64,000 nucleotides of DNA from Bacillus yapensis. Lineage in GTDB: Bacteria > Bacillota > Bacilli > Bacillales > Cytobacillaceae. The notes below the pieces were generated by a model. That model ran no database searches. It had not been told where the DNA came from and was given only the letters and a program-made list of their open reading frames with translations. The stretch's first letter is position 1; every line of letters starts with the position of its first letter. Below are positions 17,429 to 25,922 of this stretch, one piece after another. The stretch lies in the NCBI RefSeq assembly GCF_005280205.1, contig NZ_SUND01000010.1, forward strand, positions 105,138-169,137, read 5' to 3'. A program made the position numbers and the translations under genes.

Positions 17429-18949
17429 ATGAGTGAAAACATTAAGCAATTAGAGCAGGATTTTTTAGAATATGTCAAAAAAATGTGCGCATATGGTGAA
17501 GCACTTTCGCTAGTTTATTGGGATTTACGTACAGGTGCACCGAAGAAAAGTGTTGAGCAGCGTTCTCAAGTTATTGGTGTGCTATCTTCAGAGGTATTTC
17601 AAATGTCGACGTCTGAAGAAATGGCTACATATATCAAGAATCTCTTAAGTGACGAAGCGAGTGGTGTGATTTCGGAAGTCACAAGAAAAACAGTAGAAGA
17701 ATGCAAAAAGGAATTCGACCGCAATAAGAAAATTCCAGCTGAAGAGTATAAAGAATATGTCATTCTTCAATCGAAGGCAGAAAGCGTATGGGAAGAAGCG
17801 AAGGATAATTCTGATTTTGAATTGTTTAGACCTTATTTAGAGAAGCTTGTGGAAACAAATAAGCGATTCATTCAATATTGGGGCTTTAAAGGGAATAAAT
17901 ACAATACTCTTTTAGATATGTATGAACCGGGCATCACCGTTGAAATTTTGGATAATGTCTTTGGCGAACTACGTAAAAAAATTGTTCCACTTGTGAAGGC
18001 TATTTCCGAATCAAATGCTAAGCCTGAGACCAGCTTCTTATTTGAAAACTTCCCGAAAGAGCAACAAAAGGGGCTAAGTTTGGAAATTCTTAAACAAATG
18101 GGCTACGATTTCCAAGCTGGTCGGTTAGATGAGACGGTACATCCTTTTGCGATCGGACTTAATCCTGGCGATGTGCGCGTGACAACTAAATATGATGAAA
18201 AGGATTTCCGTGTTGCTGTGTTCGGTACAATTCATGAAGGGGGGCATGCCCTTTATGAACAAAATATTTCGAAGGATTTAATCGGAACACCATTATGCAC
18301 AGGTACATCAATGGGAATCCACGAATCTCAATCTCTGTTCTATGAGAACTTTGTTGGTCGTAACTACTCGTTCTGGAAACAAAATTATGAGCTTTTAAAA
18401 TCCTATTCTACAGGTCAATTTAATGATGTATCAGTAGAAGACTACTATCGGGCTATCAATGAGTCTAAGCCTTCCTTGATTCGTATTGAAGCAGATGAAT
18501 TAACGTATCCATTGCATATCATTATTCGTTATGAAATTGAAAAAGGCTTATTTAATGATGAAATTGAAGTGAAGGACCTTCCGCAAATTTGGAATGAAAA
18601 ATATGAGCAATATTTGGGCGTTCGACCTGATTCAGATGCGAATGGAGTCCTACAAGATGTCCACTGGTCAGGTGGTTCGTTTGGATACTTCCCATCCTAT
18701 GCTTTGGGGTATATGTATGCAGCTCAATTCAAAAATACGATGTTGAAGGACCTGCCGAATTACGACCAATTGCTAGAAGAAGGGAACCTTCAACCAATCA
18801 GAGAATGGTTAACGGAAAGAATTCATCAATTTGGCTCCATGAAAAAGCCACTTGAGATATTACAGGATGTTACTGGTGAGGGATTGAATGCACAGTATTT
18901 AGTCGATTACCTGTATGATAAATATAATAAAGTATACAGCTTAAACTAG
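17429..18949 (+). CDS. ypwA: M32 family metallo-carboxypeptidase YpwA
   Basis: A 506-aa thermostable-carboxypeptidase-1 type enzyme. The zinc motif HEGGH lies at about 269-273 (in TIHEGGHALYEQ), with the third ligand Glu in GIHESQSLFYEN about 30 residues later, and the family signature IRIEADELTYPLHIIIRYE around 350. It is almost entirely helical and cytosolic. M32 enzymes remove C-terminal residues from peptides. B. subtilis YpwA is 501 aa and also lies near ypvA. Its own promoter must be in the 130 bp upstream. Confidence 0.95.
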   Translation: MSENIKQLEQDFLEYVKKMCAYGEALSLVYWDLRTGAPKKSVEQRSQVIGVLSSEVFQMSTSEEMATYIKNLLSDEASGVISEVTRKTVEECKKEFDRNKKIPAEEYKEYVILQSKAESVWEEAKDNSDFELFRPYLEKLVETNKRFIQYWGFKGNKYNTLLDMYEPGITVEILDNVFGELRKKIVPLVKAISESNAKPETSFLFENFPKEQQKGLSLEILKQMGYDFQAGRLDETVHPFAIGLNPGDVRVTTKYDEKDFRVAVFGTIHEGGHALYEQNISKDLIGTPLCTGTSMGIHESQSLFYENFVGRNYSFWKQNYELLKSYSTGQFNDVSVEDYYRAINESKPSLIRIEADELTYPLHIIIRYEIEKGLFNDEIEVKDLPQIWNEKYEQYLGVRPDSDANGVLQDVHWSGGSFGYFPSYALGYMYAAQFKNTMLKDLPNYDQLLEEGNLQPIREWLTERIHQFGSMKKPLEILQDVTGEGLNAQYLVDYLYDKYNKVYSLN

Positions 18950-18977
18950 TATCTTGAGTGAACTGTATTCTAAACAA

Positions 18978-19022
18978 AAAAGAAAGCTGGCCACTTAATT
19001 AGTTGGCACAGCTTTCTTATAT
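18978..19022. terminator. Terminator between ypwA and the oxidase operon
   Basis: AAGAAAGCTG (18980-18989) pairs with CAGCTTTCTT (19009-19018). Flanking A and T runs permit bidirectional termination of the convergent genes. Confidence 0.75.
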
Positions 19023-19032
19023 ATATCTTGGA

Positions 19033-20688
19033 TTACCAGAGCTTGAAACCTTTAGACCCTGGAGGTGCATTTTGAATCAAATCGATAAATGGAATTGTGT
19101 AAGCAAAAAGAATTAATAACACTGTAATTCCAAGCCATAGTTTCCAGTTTTCGAATACCATTGGAGCTTTTTCTTCAGGGTGAAGTGCTTCTCCAACTGG
19201 GAATTCTTGTTCACCTTTAGGTGCGAAGAATGCTAGATTGATAAAGATATAAAGCATTAATATAATCGCAATAAATAGGATTGAACCACCAACTGCTTGC
19301 GCGATTTGATAAGGAATCCATTCAGCTGCTTGGGCAGAACCACCATAATCAGAAAAAGCCGAACGGCGAGGTGCACCAAGAAGTCCTGCAGCATGCATCG
19401 CACCTGACATAAATGTCATTCCAATTGCCCAAAGGGACCCTTGGATCAATGCAAGCTTATTCATTTTCTTTGTTAATTTGCGGCCAGTTAAATGCGGCAC
19501 TAACCAGAATGCAGCACCAAAGAAAGTAAGAACAACAGCAGTCGCCACCGTTAAGTGGAAGTGACCAGTTACCCAAATCGTGTTATGAATGACTTGGTTC
19601 ATTTGGTGAGATGCGTTGACGATACCGCCAGCACCTGCTGGGATAAAGGCAACCATGCCGATGAATGGAACTGTGAAGCGAGCATCTCCCCATGGAAGCT
19701 TCTTCAACCAACCAAATAGTCCTTTTGCACCCTTTGAACGTCCAAAAGTTTCGAACGAAGCAAATAAAGAGAATGCAGTCATTAAAGATGGAATAACAAC
19801 AGCAAATGTTAGTACAACCTGTAGGAATTTCCAAGCAGCATCAATTCCAGGTTCTAATAATTGATGGTGGAATCCTACTGGGATTGAGAACAATAAGAAT
19901 AAGATAAATGACATTCTTGCCAATGAATCTGAGAATATTTTTCCACCAATGATTTTTGGAATGATTGCATACCATACCATATAGGCTGGCAATAACCAGA
20001 AATATACTAATGGGTGACCGAAGTACCAGAATAACGTACGGCTTACTGCTACGTTAACCGTATCGACCCAACCTAATGACCAAGGTAATAATTGAATTAA
20101 CACAGTTGCTGCAACCCCAATCGTAGCAACAATCCACATTAACGTATTAACAAGAGCCATGAAGGTCAACAAAGGACTCTGTTGTCCTGGATTCGCTCTT
20201 CGCCACTCTGCATACTTCATAATAATCGCAGCACCGACAGTCCAACTTCCTACGACAACCAGTGTTAACCCTAGGTAAAAGATAAAATGCGCTTGTAATG
20301 GAGCATAGAAGGTATATAAAACGGATGCTTTGTTTAATAAAATCATAACTGCAGCAGCAATTGTACCGATCGTCATAATCCAAAAACCAATCCAACCTAC
20401 AGTCCTTTGCTTATCTGTAAAAGTACCCGCCGTTTTACTTACGACTGAAAGCTGAAAGCCCATAATAAAAAATGTAGTTAATACAAGTCCTAAAACAACA
20501 CCGTGTACAGTTAATATTTGATAATAGCCAATTCCAGCAGGTAATTGAAATTTACCTGAACGAACTAATACTTGTAAGAGACCAGCAAGGCCACCGACTA
20601 AAAGAGCGATAAAAGCTACATATAAATGAGCCATTGCTAGCTTGCCATCACGAGGATCCACTTTAGATTTCAATGGAGATTTTATCAT
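19033..20688 (-). CDS. cbaA: ba3-type cytochrome c oxidase subunit I
   Basis: A 551-aa heme-copper oxidase subunit I with at least 12 membrane helices. Heme and copper ligands are visible: HGVVLGLVLTTFF (low-spin heme), FGHPLVYFWLLPAYM (CuB), HHQLLEPG (CuB His pair), and TGHFHLTVATAVVL (both hemes). The sequence is of the B-family (ba3/bo3, CbaA) type, which has high oxygen affinity. Subunit II lies two bases upstream, so the two are cotranscribed. It reduces oxygen to water and pumps protons. Confidence 0.93.
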   Translation of the reverse strand: MIKSPLKSKVDPRDGKLAMAHLYVAFIALLVGGLAGLLQVLVRSGKFQLPAGIGYYQILTVHGVVLGLVLTTFFIMGFQLSVVSKTAGTFTDKQRTVGWIGFWIMTIGTIAAAVMILLNKASVLYTFYAPLQAHFIFYLGLTLVVVGSWTVGAAIIMKYAEWRRANPGQQSPLLTFMALVNTLMWIVATIGVAATVLIQLLPWSLGWVDTVNVAVSRTLFWYFGHPLVYFWLLPAYMVWYAIIPKIIGGKIFSDSLARMSFILFLLFSIPVGFHHQLLEPGIDAAWKFLQVVLTFAVVIPSLMTAFSLFASFETFGRSKGAKGLFGWLKKLPWGDARFTVPFIGMVAFIPAGAGGIVNASHQMNQVIHNTIWVTGHFHLTVATAVVLTFFGAAFWLVPHLTGRKLTKKMNKLALIQGSLWAIGMTFMSGAMHAAGLLGAPRRSAFSDYGGSAQAAEWIPYQIAQAVGGSILFIAIILMLYIFINLAFFAPKGEQEFPVGEALHPEEKAPMVFENWKLWLGITVLLILFAYTIPFIDLIQNAPPGSKGFKLW

Positions 20689-20690
20689 TG

Positions 20691-21167
20691 TTATTCCACC
20701 ACCTTAATTTTCGACATCATCATGTGGTGACCTGCTCCACAATATTCATTACATAAAATTAAGTATTCACCTGTTTTATCGAAGGTTGTAATATGTTCGC
20801 TAATATAACCAGGTTCTACCATCATATTAATATTTGTTCCAGCTACTTCGAAGCCGTGAATAACATCCTTTGAGGTTGCGATAACTTTCACCTTAGCTCC
20901 AAGAGGAACTTCAACATCTCCAGGTGTATAAGCAAAAGCTTGGGCAACAAACACTAATTCATAATCCCAATCTTTTCCTTCCACCTTCTTTAAACCAGGC
21001 TCATTAAATGGGGCAGTTGTATCTACCTTTTCCGGATCAATTACTGTTAAACAGCTAGGTGGTTGATTTCCAGCATAGAAGGCACTCACTCCTACAACGG
21101 ATAGGAATACAATCAGTGTTGTTATTCCGAAAATCAGCCAAATTTTTTCATACTTATGCACATGCAT
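20691..21167 (-). CDS. cbaB: ba3-type cytochrome c oxidase subunit II
   Basis: A 158-aa subunit II with one N-terminal membrane helix (IWLIFGITTLIVFLSVVGVSAF) and an extracytoplasmic cupredoxin domain. The CuA site is intact: H in DVIHGFEVAG, then CNEYCGAGHHMM with both Cys, Glu, His and Met. It accepts electrons from cytochrome c and passes them to subunit I. Its short length with a single helix is typical of the ba3 family. Confidence 0.93.
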   Translation of the reverse strand: MHVHKYEKIWLIFGITTLIVFLSVVGVSAFYAGNQPPSCLTVIDPEKVDTTAPFNEPGLKKVEGKDWDYELVFVAQAFAYTPGDVEVPLGAKVKVIATSKDVIHGFEVAGTNINMMVEPGYISEHITTFDKTGEYLILCNEYCGAGHHMMMSKIKVVE

Positions 21168-21184
21168 GGCTTATATTCCCCTTT

Positions 21185-21334
21185 CTAAAAACGATCTAAA
21201 TATAAGAAGTAAACGCCGATCCAAAGAACAATAATGAAAAAGCCGACGAAGAAAACAGAAGCTAACGTTCCCTTTAGAGAAGAGCTATCTTCAATTTCAG
21301 TTTTTGTTTTACTCTTCAATTCCGCTTTTGCCAT
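21185..21334 (-). CDS. Oxidase subunit 2A-like small membrane protein
   Basis: A 49-aa protein from ATG 21334 (AAAGGAGTGAG upstream): a charged 22-residue head, then one membrane helix (ASVFFVGFFIIVLWIGVYFL) and a LDRF tail. It is the first gene of the ba3 oxidase operon, 17 bp before subunit II. ba3 oxidases have a one-helix subunit IIa, which this fits. Confidence 0.75.
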   Translation of the reverse strand: MAKAELKSKTKTEIEDSSSLKGTLASVFFVGFFIIVLWIGVYFLYLDRF

Positions 21335-21362
21335 AACACTCACTCCTTTCGGAAAAATAGAG

Positions 21363-21379
21363 AATGTAATAATTACATT
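21363..21379. promoter_or_regulatory. Palindromic operator candidate before the oxidase operon
   Basis: AATGTAAT-A-ATTACATT, eight-base arms around a single base, 29 bp before the first start codon. It resembles repressor operators, but I cannot assign a regulator. Confidence 0.4.
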
Positions 21380-21484
21380 TTCATCATACTAGACAATTTT
21401 GGAGAATCCATATGGTTCAAAGGATTTCACAAATTGTTCAATATCTGATAATTACTATGTTAGTAGTGGAAACTTATTTTAACA

Positions 21485-21498
21485 GTGATTTATGTCAC
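21485..21498. promoter_or_regulatory. Crp/Fnr-type box upstream of the oxidase operon
   Basis: GTGA-TTTATG-TCAC centred at 21491.5. A weaker -10 (TAACAT, minus strand 21462-21457) would place it at about -41.5, giving a leader of about 115 nt before the oxidase genes. Confidence 0.5.
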
Positions 21499-21540
21499 AA
21501 AATCATTTGGTAAAATGTGAACTTTCTGTGAAAAAAATAA

Positions 21541-21585
21541 AGGGCCTATAGAAGGCTATTGTTTAAGTAGCGTTCCATAGGTCCT
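21541..21585 (-). terminator. Terminator of the 75-aa gene
   Basis: AGGGCCTAT (21541-21549) pairs with ATAGGTCCT (21577-21585) with one G-T pair. The minus strand runs on into a T-rich tail. Confidence 0.65.
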
Positions 21586-21586
21586 G

Positions 21587-21814
21587 TTAAGGATTTTTTA
21601 TATCGTCGTCGGTTAAAATACATCTTCTGCAAATACTGTAGCCGGCTCGTTTCGGTTTCTGTTTATCGAAATAGTTTAATAGCTCTTGTGTAATCGCAAA
21701 TCTTCCAAGCCAATATTCGCTGTACTCGGTGCTATTTGATGCATGATTGGCGATATCATGCTCTTCTTTAATTCTTTTTATTAAATTTGTTAGAGTAGTA
21801 TAACTGTCTTGCAA
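21587..21814 (-). CDS. Hypothetical 75-aa protein under a Crp/Fnr-type box
   Basis: A 75-aa protein from TTG 21814 with AGGAGTGAG upstream. The sequence is helical and charged (LIKRIKEEHDIANHA), then SEYWLGRFAITQELLNYFDK, and ends with CRRC. The two cysteines could bind a metal, but two ligands alone are not a zinc site. It is monocistronic with its own terminator. A TGA-N6-TCA dyad at -41.5 links it to the oxidase/DUF2249 regulon. Family not recognised. Confidence 0.65.
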   Translation of the reverse strand: MQDSYTTLTNLIKRIKEEHDIANHASNSTEYSEYWLGRFAITQELLNYFDKQKPKRAGYSICRRCILTDDDIKNP

Positions 21815-21876
21815 TGAATGCTCACTCCTACATTCTTGTGTAGAGTGATTCTAACATGTATTTCTATCCCTCAGTA

Positions 21877-21888
21877 TGATATATATCA
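21877..21888. promoter_or_regulatory. Crp/Fnr-type box of the 75-aa gene
   Basis: TGATATATATCA, a perfect dyad with the wider halves TATGA/TCACT, centred at 21882.5. A -10 TAGAAT on the minus strand (21853-21848) predicts a start at about 21841, exactly 41.5 bp away. Confidence 0.6.
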
Positions 21889-22143
21889 CTGAGAATTTAT
21901 TATTCTAATAAAATCTTTTAAAACGGCTCATAAAATAATGTATGATTTCAGTCACATCTACGTAGATATTTCAATATAATGGAATATTAATCAAAATTCT
22001 CTTCGTAAACAAAATTGTAGAAGAGACTAAAAAACAACTGCAGTTGATTTTTAAAAGATACCTTAAACCGAAGCGTTTCGAAAAAGCATAAGCCAAGTAA
22101 AGTAGACTTAATGAAAAATTTGATAAAGAGAGTGGAGTTATTA

Positions 22144-22287
22144 ATGGAAAAATATTATTGTGATCATTGCAGAATTTTATATGATGCAGCTGACGTGTGT
22201 ACAGCCTGCGGCGGTAACGTATCGAATAAAATTTGGATTGAAGTACAAACCCAATCAAACTCAAATGAAATAACACCAGATTCATAG
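22144..22287 (+). CDS. Small zinc-ribbon protein
   Basis: A 47-aa protein from ATG 22144 (GAGTGGAG upstream). Two CxxC knuckles, CDHC and CTACGG, lie within the first 25 residues, so a single zinc ribbon is likely. The C-terminal half is polar. A terminator follows at once, overlapping the stop. It stands alone between the 75-aa gene and the SDR gene. Family not recognised. Confidence 0.65.
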   Translation: MEKYYCDHCRILYDAADVCTACGGNVSNKIWIEVQTQSNSNEITPDS

Positions 22288-22301
22288 GTGTTATTTTTTG
22301 T
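22269..22301 (+). terminator. Terminator of the zinc-ribbon gene
   Basis: AATAACACC (22269-22277) pairs with GGTGTTATT (22287-22295), followed by TTTT. Confidence 0.85.
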
Positions 22302-22620
22302 ATTTTAGAAAGGCTCTTTTCGCAGACATTGTTTATTTTCTTTCGAAAAAAACTTGTTGCTTTTGAATCGTAGTTTGGCATACAAATCCCCTATTGTACC
22401 TTAAAAAACATATGAGAGAAGCGAAAAGTGCCGTGCAAAAATAATGTGTGACTCTAAACCCAGTAGGAAGTGTAAATGTCGGCCTTTGGACATTTACGGA
22501 GAAAACCACAATCATTGCGAAAACAGCGTTTCGAAACATATAATCAAATTTCTTTTCTATTTTTCAAGAATTTGTTATGTTGTGTGTAATTACATAATTT
22601 TACTTCAAAGGGTGGTTTAC
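22302..22620. other. Intergenic region with a stem-loop
   Basis: About 320 bases with no supported gene. A 9-bp perfect hairpin, GTAAATGTC / GACATTTAC (22472-22480 and 22489-22497), has no T tract, so it is not a terminator. The SDR promoter must lie in the right part. Confidence 0.5.
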
Positions 22621-23394
22621 ATGTATTTACCGTCATTTCGTTTAGAAAACAAGAAAGCCATTGTAACTGGAGCAGGGAGAGGGATTGGACGAGCCTTAGC
22701 GATTGGCTTAGCTGAAGCAGGAGCGGATGTTGCTTTATTATCAAGAACAATAGAGGATTTAGAGGACACGGCAAAATACGTCCGAGAGTTTGGAAGAGAA
22801 GCACTTGTCCTTCCAACGAATGTAACGAATAGGGAAGATATTCAGAAGAGCCTCCAAATGATAGTAGAGAAGTGGGGAACGATCGACATCCTCATCAACA
22901 ACGCTGGCATGAATATTCGTTCAAAAGCGTTAGATGTTACGGATGAAGAATGGAACACGATTATGGACACGAATTTAAAGTCTGCATTTATGATGTCCCA
23001 AGAAGTAGGGAAAATCATGAAAGAGACAGCAACAAATGGTAAAATCATTTCTGTTTCATCAGTAGCTGGTACGGTGGCATTAAGAACTGGGGTTGTTTAT
23101 GCAGCTACAAAGGCGGCTATGATTCAAATGACGAAGGTTCTTGCGATGGAATGGGGGCCATATAACATTAATGTCAATTCCATTGGACCATGGTACTTTA
23201 AAACCCCGTTAACAGAAAAGCTTCTAGCTGATCCAGATTACTTGAGTGATATTTTATCCGTTACCCCTTTAAATCGAGTTGGTGAATTACCTGAGCTAGT
23301 CGGACCGGCCGTCTTTTTGGCGTCAGACGCGGGGAACTATGTAACAGGTCAAACGTTATTTGTAGATGGCGGTATGACGATAAAAGGTTTTTAA
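22621..23394 (+). CDS. SDR family oxidoreductase (gluconate 5-dehydrogenase-like)
   Basis: A 257-aa classical short-chain dehydrogenase. NAD(P) site TGAGRGIG (about 17-24), NNAG (about 95), catalytic Ser in ISVSSVAG, and YAATK (about 160-164) are all present, and the C-terminus has the GQTLFVDGG motif. It is closest in feel to gluconate 5-dehydrogenases and 3-oxoacyl-ACP reductases; the substrate cannot be read from sequence. The reading frame is open upstream, but the ATG at 22621 after AAAGGGTGG gives the normal family start. It is monocistronic. Confidence 0.85.
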   Translation: MYLPSFRLENKKAIVTGAGRGIGRALAIGLAEAGADVALLSRTIEDLEDTAKYVREFGREALVLPTNVTNREDIQKSLQMIVEKWGTIDILINNAGMNIRSKALDVTDEEWNTIMDTNLKSAFMMSQEVGKIMKETATNGKIISVSSVAGTVALRTGVVYAATKAAMIQMTKVLAMEWGPYNINVNSIGPWYFKTPLTEKLLADPDYLSDILSVTPLNRVGELPELVGPAVFLASDAGNYVTGQTLFVDGGMTIKGF

Positions 23395-23406
23395 TACGAA
23401 GACATA

Positions 23407-23497
23407 AGAAAAAGCAGGTACTATGTGAAGTGACCTCCAATAGTTAGATTTTAAGTGTCTAACAATTGGGGTGCAGTACAGATCCCTGCTTTTTCTC
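23407..23497. repeat. IS-end-like nested inverted repeat acting as terminator
   Basis: Outer arms AGAAAAAGCAGG (23407-23418) and the CCTGCTTTTTCT near 23486-23497 enclose an inner inverted repeat, ACCTCCAATAGTTAGA / TCTAACAATTGGGGT. The inner part resembles terminal sequences of IS3-family elements of bacilli. It sits between the convergent SDR and cheX genes. Confidence 0.45.
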
Positions 23498-23953
23498 TTA
23501 ACTTAATTCTACGGCTAAAATAATGTCTAAAACGCCTACATTTGCAATATTTATAGGAAGGCGAAATGCCCGATTAAATCCAAATACTTTTGTTTGCCCT
23601 ACCAGAACCGTTGGGGGAGTAATATCCATTTCAAATCCTTGTTGAAAGATAAAAGTCGATAAATTTCCGGCGATCATATTTCCTAATTCACCAGCAAAGG
23701 ATTCAAGCATCTCTCCCTCAAGGACCATGCCGAACATACCTTCACCAATCTTTCCAAATACAGCTTCTTCAGCATCGATAATGACTCTACCTCTTACATC
23801 ACCAGTCATACCAATGAGCACGCCAATAGAATGCTGAGTAAATGATTGAGTAAACAAAGATGGTTTGTCCACAGTTACTTCAAATGGGAGAACTCCTTTA
23901 ACTGATTCGATCGTCCCATTTAAAATGTCAGTCACACTTTTAGTTAAAGTCAC
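23498..23953 (-). CDS. cheX: CheX-family chemotaxis phosphatase
   Basis: A 151-aa protein from GTG 23953, chosen because GGAGGAAA stands just before it; an ATG at 23983 has no ribosome site. The ESFAGELGNMIAGN segment (about 86-99) is the CheX/CheC signature with the catalytic E-x-x-N pair for CheY-P dephosphorylation. It is monocistronic, outside a flagellar operon. In Bacillus relatives such solitary CheX proteins are common; the partner response regulator is not in the window. Confidence 0.88.
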   Translation of the reverse strand: MTLTKSVTDILNGTIESVKGVLPFEVTVDKPSLFTQSFTQHSIGVLIGMTGDVRGRVIIDAEEAVFGKIGEGMFGMVLEGEMLESFAGELGNMIAGNLSTFIFQQGFEMDITPPTVLVGQTKVFGFNRAFRLPINIANVGVLDIILAVELS

Positions 23954-24159
23954 TAATCTTTCCTCCGTTGTTTGATTAACCATAATATTAACATAATTTT
24001 AAAGCTATGGAAGCAATAAAATGGTTAAAAATCCGTTTGATTTTAACAATGTAAAAAGAAATAGGTAAAAAGTAATAAATAAATGGAAAAGTTTGATTGG
24101 TGATTGTCTTCGAAAATCGATTTATAATAAAAGAGCACAACAAACCTTCAAAACGATTG

Positions 24160-24190
24160 CTTCCTTCATATTCTGAGGGAAGTTTTTTTT
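24160..24190 (+). terminator. Terminator-like hairpin upstream of bpsA
   Basis: CTTCCTTCA (24160-24168) pairs with TGAGGGAAG (24174-24182), followed by TTTTTTTT. No gene ends directly before it on this strand, so it may be a leader attenuator of bpsA. Confidence 0.55.
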
Positions 24191-24257
24191 ATGCCAGTAT
24201 AATGTTAGATGAAATGGAAAAAATAACCTTATCTATAAAACGAAGGAGAGTCCCTTC

Positions 24258-25343
24258 ATGCCTGCAATTGTTTCGATCTCAGAAGTACATCCCCCCAATA
24301 AAATTGGTCAGCAGGAAGTGCTGGAGTTTTCTAGGAAGCTATTTTCATCTACTTTTAAGGATATTGAACGATTATTAAAGGTTTTTCAAAGTGCTCAAAT
24401 CAAAGAGCGGTATTTCGTCAAAGGACTCGATTGGTTTGAAACTGACAAATCATTTGAAGAGAAAAATGATACATACATTCAGAATGCTGTAGAGCTCGGG
24501 AGTGAAGCAATTGAGAAGTGTTTGAGTAGCGAGCACTTTTTAAAGAAACAAATTCCTTACGAAGAGGTTGATGCCATTTTTACGATTTCCAGCACTGGCA
24601 TTGCTACACCAAGTATTGAAGCGAGAATCATGAATGTTCTACCACTATCCCCGCATCTAAAAAGAGTTCCCATTTGGGGATTAGGTTGTGCTGGTGGTGC
24701 CTCTGGTTTATCGAGAGCATATGACTATTGCTTGGCCCATCCGAAAGCAAAGGTATTAATATTAGCAATCGAATTTTGCAGTTTAACTTTTCAACGAAAT
24801 GATCATTCAAAAAGTAATCTAATCGGTTCTTCTTTATTTGCCGATGGCGTGGCCTGTGCTTTGATGGTTGGGGATGAGGTGGAAAGAGAGGAATGGCAAA
24901 AGCTTTCCTCTGTTCCTGCTGTGCTTGAAACACAATCTACAACCTTGAAAAATTCCCTCGACGTGATGGGATGGACAGTGAAGAACGATGGATTATTTGT
25001 TGTGTTCTCCAAGGATATTCCGACGATTATTGAACAAGAGCTAAAGCCCGCGGTGATGAAGTTTCTTGAGAATCGCGAGTTGGAAATGTCCAGTATTCAG
25101 CATTTTATTGCCCATCCAGGTGGAAAAAAGGTGTTAGATGCCTACTTGAATTCGTTGAATCTATCAGAGGACAAGACACAAATATCCGCTGATGTTTTAA
25201 GAAAGTTTGGCAATATGTCTTCCGTAACCATTCTCTACGTATTAAAAAGGTTCATGGAAATTGGGGCTCGTGGAGAATTAGGATTGGCAACAGCATTAGG
25301 ACCAGGGTTTAGCTCAGAATTACTCCTCCTAAGGTGGATATAA
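24258..25343 (+). CDS. bpsA: Type III polyketide synthase (BpsA/BcsA, chalcone synthase-like)
   Basis: A 361-aa chalcone-synthase-fold enzyme. The catalytic Cys is in IWGLGCAGGASGLS (about 140), the His in HFIAHPGGKKVLDA (about 285), and the Asn near FGNMSSVTILYVL (about 315). GFSSELLLLRW is the family C-terminus. B. subtilis BpsA (365 aa) makes triketide pyrones/alkylresorcinol-like lipids, which BpsB methylates. The stop overlaps the next start by one base. Confidence 0.92.
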   Translation: MPAIVSISEVHPPNKIGQQEVLEFSRKLFSSTFKDIERLLKVFQSAQIKERYFVKGLDWFETDKSFEEKNDTYIQNAVELGSEAIEKCLSSEHFLKKQIPYEEVDAIFTISSTGIATPSIEARIMNVLPLSPHLKRVPIWGLGCAGGASGLSRAYDYCLAHPKAKVLILAIEFCSLTFQRNDHSKSNLIGSSLFADGVACALMVGDEVEREEWQKLSSVPAVLETQSTTLKNSLDVMGWTVKNDGLFVVFSKDIPTIIEQELKPAVMKFLENRELEMSSIQHFIAHPGGKKVLDAYLNSLNLSEDKTQISADVLRKFGNMSSVTILYVLKRFMEIGARGELGLATALGPGFSSELLLLRWI

Positions 25344-25903
25344 TGTTAACATGGTTGATCGTCATCATCATACTGCAACGACTCATTGAATTAATTATTG
25401 CGAGGAAAAACGAAGTGTGGATGAAGAGCCAAGGTGGGGTTGAAGTTGGACAATCACACTATCGATACATGGTTATCCTGCATATTTGTTTTTTTATTTC
25501 CTTACTATTTGAAGTGTTCTTGTTTAACAGAACTAGTTCCTCTGCTTTGCCCATTTTATTAATTGGCTTTATCTTTACTCAAATAGGAAGAGTGTGGGTG
25601 ATTTTATCCTTAGGGCGGTATTGGAACACGAAAATTATTGTACTTCCACAAGCGAATGTGGTTAAAAAGGGTCCATATCAATTTTTAAAACATCCGAATT
25701 ATGTCATTGTCTCATTAGAATTAATCATTATTCCACTCATGTTCCAAGCGTATTTTACTGCTGTTCTATTTACTTTGTTAAATATCCTTATTCTTTCTAT
25801 ACGAATACCAGCAGAAGAAAAGGCGCTATTAGAATTAACGGAATATGGCGAAGTTTTTTCTAAACAGAAACGATTTCTACCTTCCTTTTCAAAAAGAGTT
25901 TGA
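25343..25903 (+). CDS. bpsB: BpsB (YpbQ) isoprenylcysteine-methyltransferase-like enzyme
   Basis: A 186-aa membrane protein with four to five hydrophobic segments. The C-terminal KKGPYQFLKHPNYVIV motif and the RIPAEEKALLE segment are the ICMT/phospholipid-methyltransferase SAM-binding signature. It starts at ATG 25343, sharing an A with the bpsA stop. In B. subtilis the homologue methylates the alkylpyrones made by BpsA. Confidence 0.9.
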   Translation: MLTWLIVIIILQRLIELIIARKNEVWMKSQGGVEVGQSHYRYMVILHICFFISLLFEVFLFNRTSSSALPILLIGFIFTQIGRVWVILSLGRYWNTKIIVLPQANVVKKGPYQFLKHPNYVIVSLELIIIPLMFQAYFTAVLFTLLNILILSIRIPAEEKALLELTEYGEVFSKQKRFLPSFSKRV

Positions 25904-25922
25904 ACATTTTGTTACATCCTAT

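Noticed and set aside
22468..22500. Hairpin at 22472-22497 as terminator
   Set aside because: It lacks a T run on both strands.
21971..22539. Two minus-strand frames opposite the zinc-ribbon gene region
   Set aside because: Composition is non-protein-like, no ribosome sites, and the plus strand has a better gene with terminator.
24097..24257. Open frame upstream of and overlapping bpsA
   Set aside because: It runs through a terminator-like hairpin and into bpsA out of frame.
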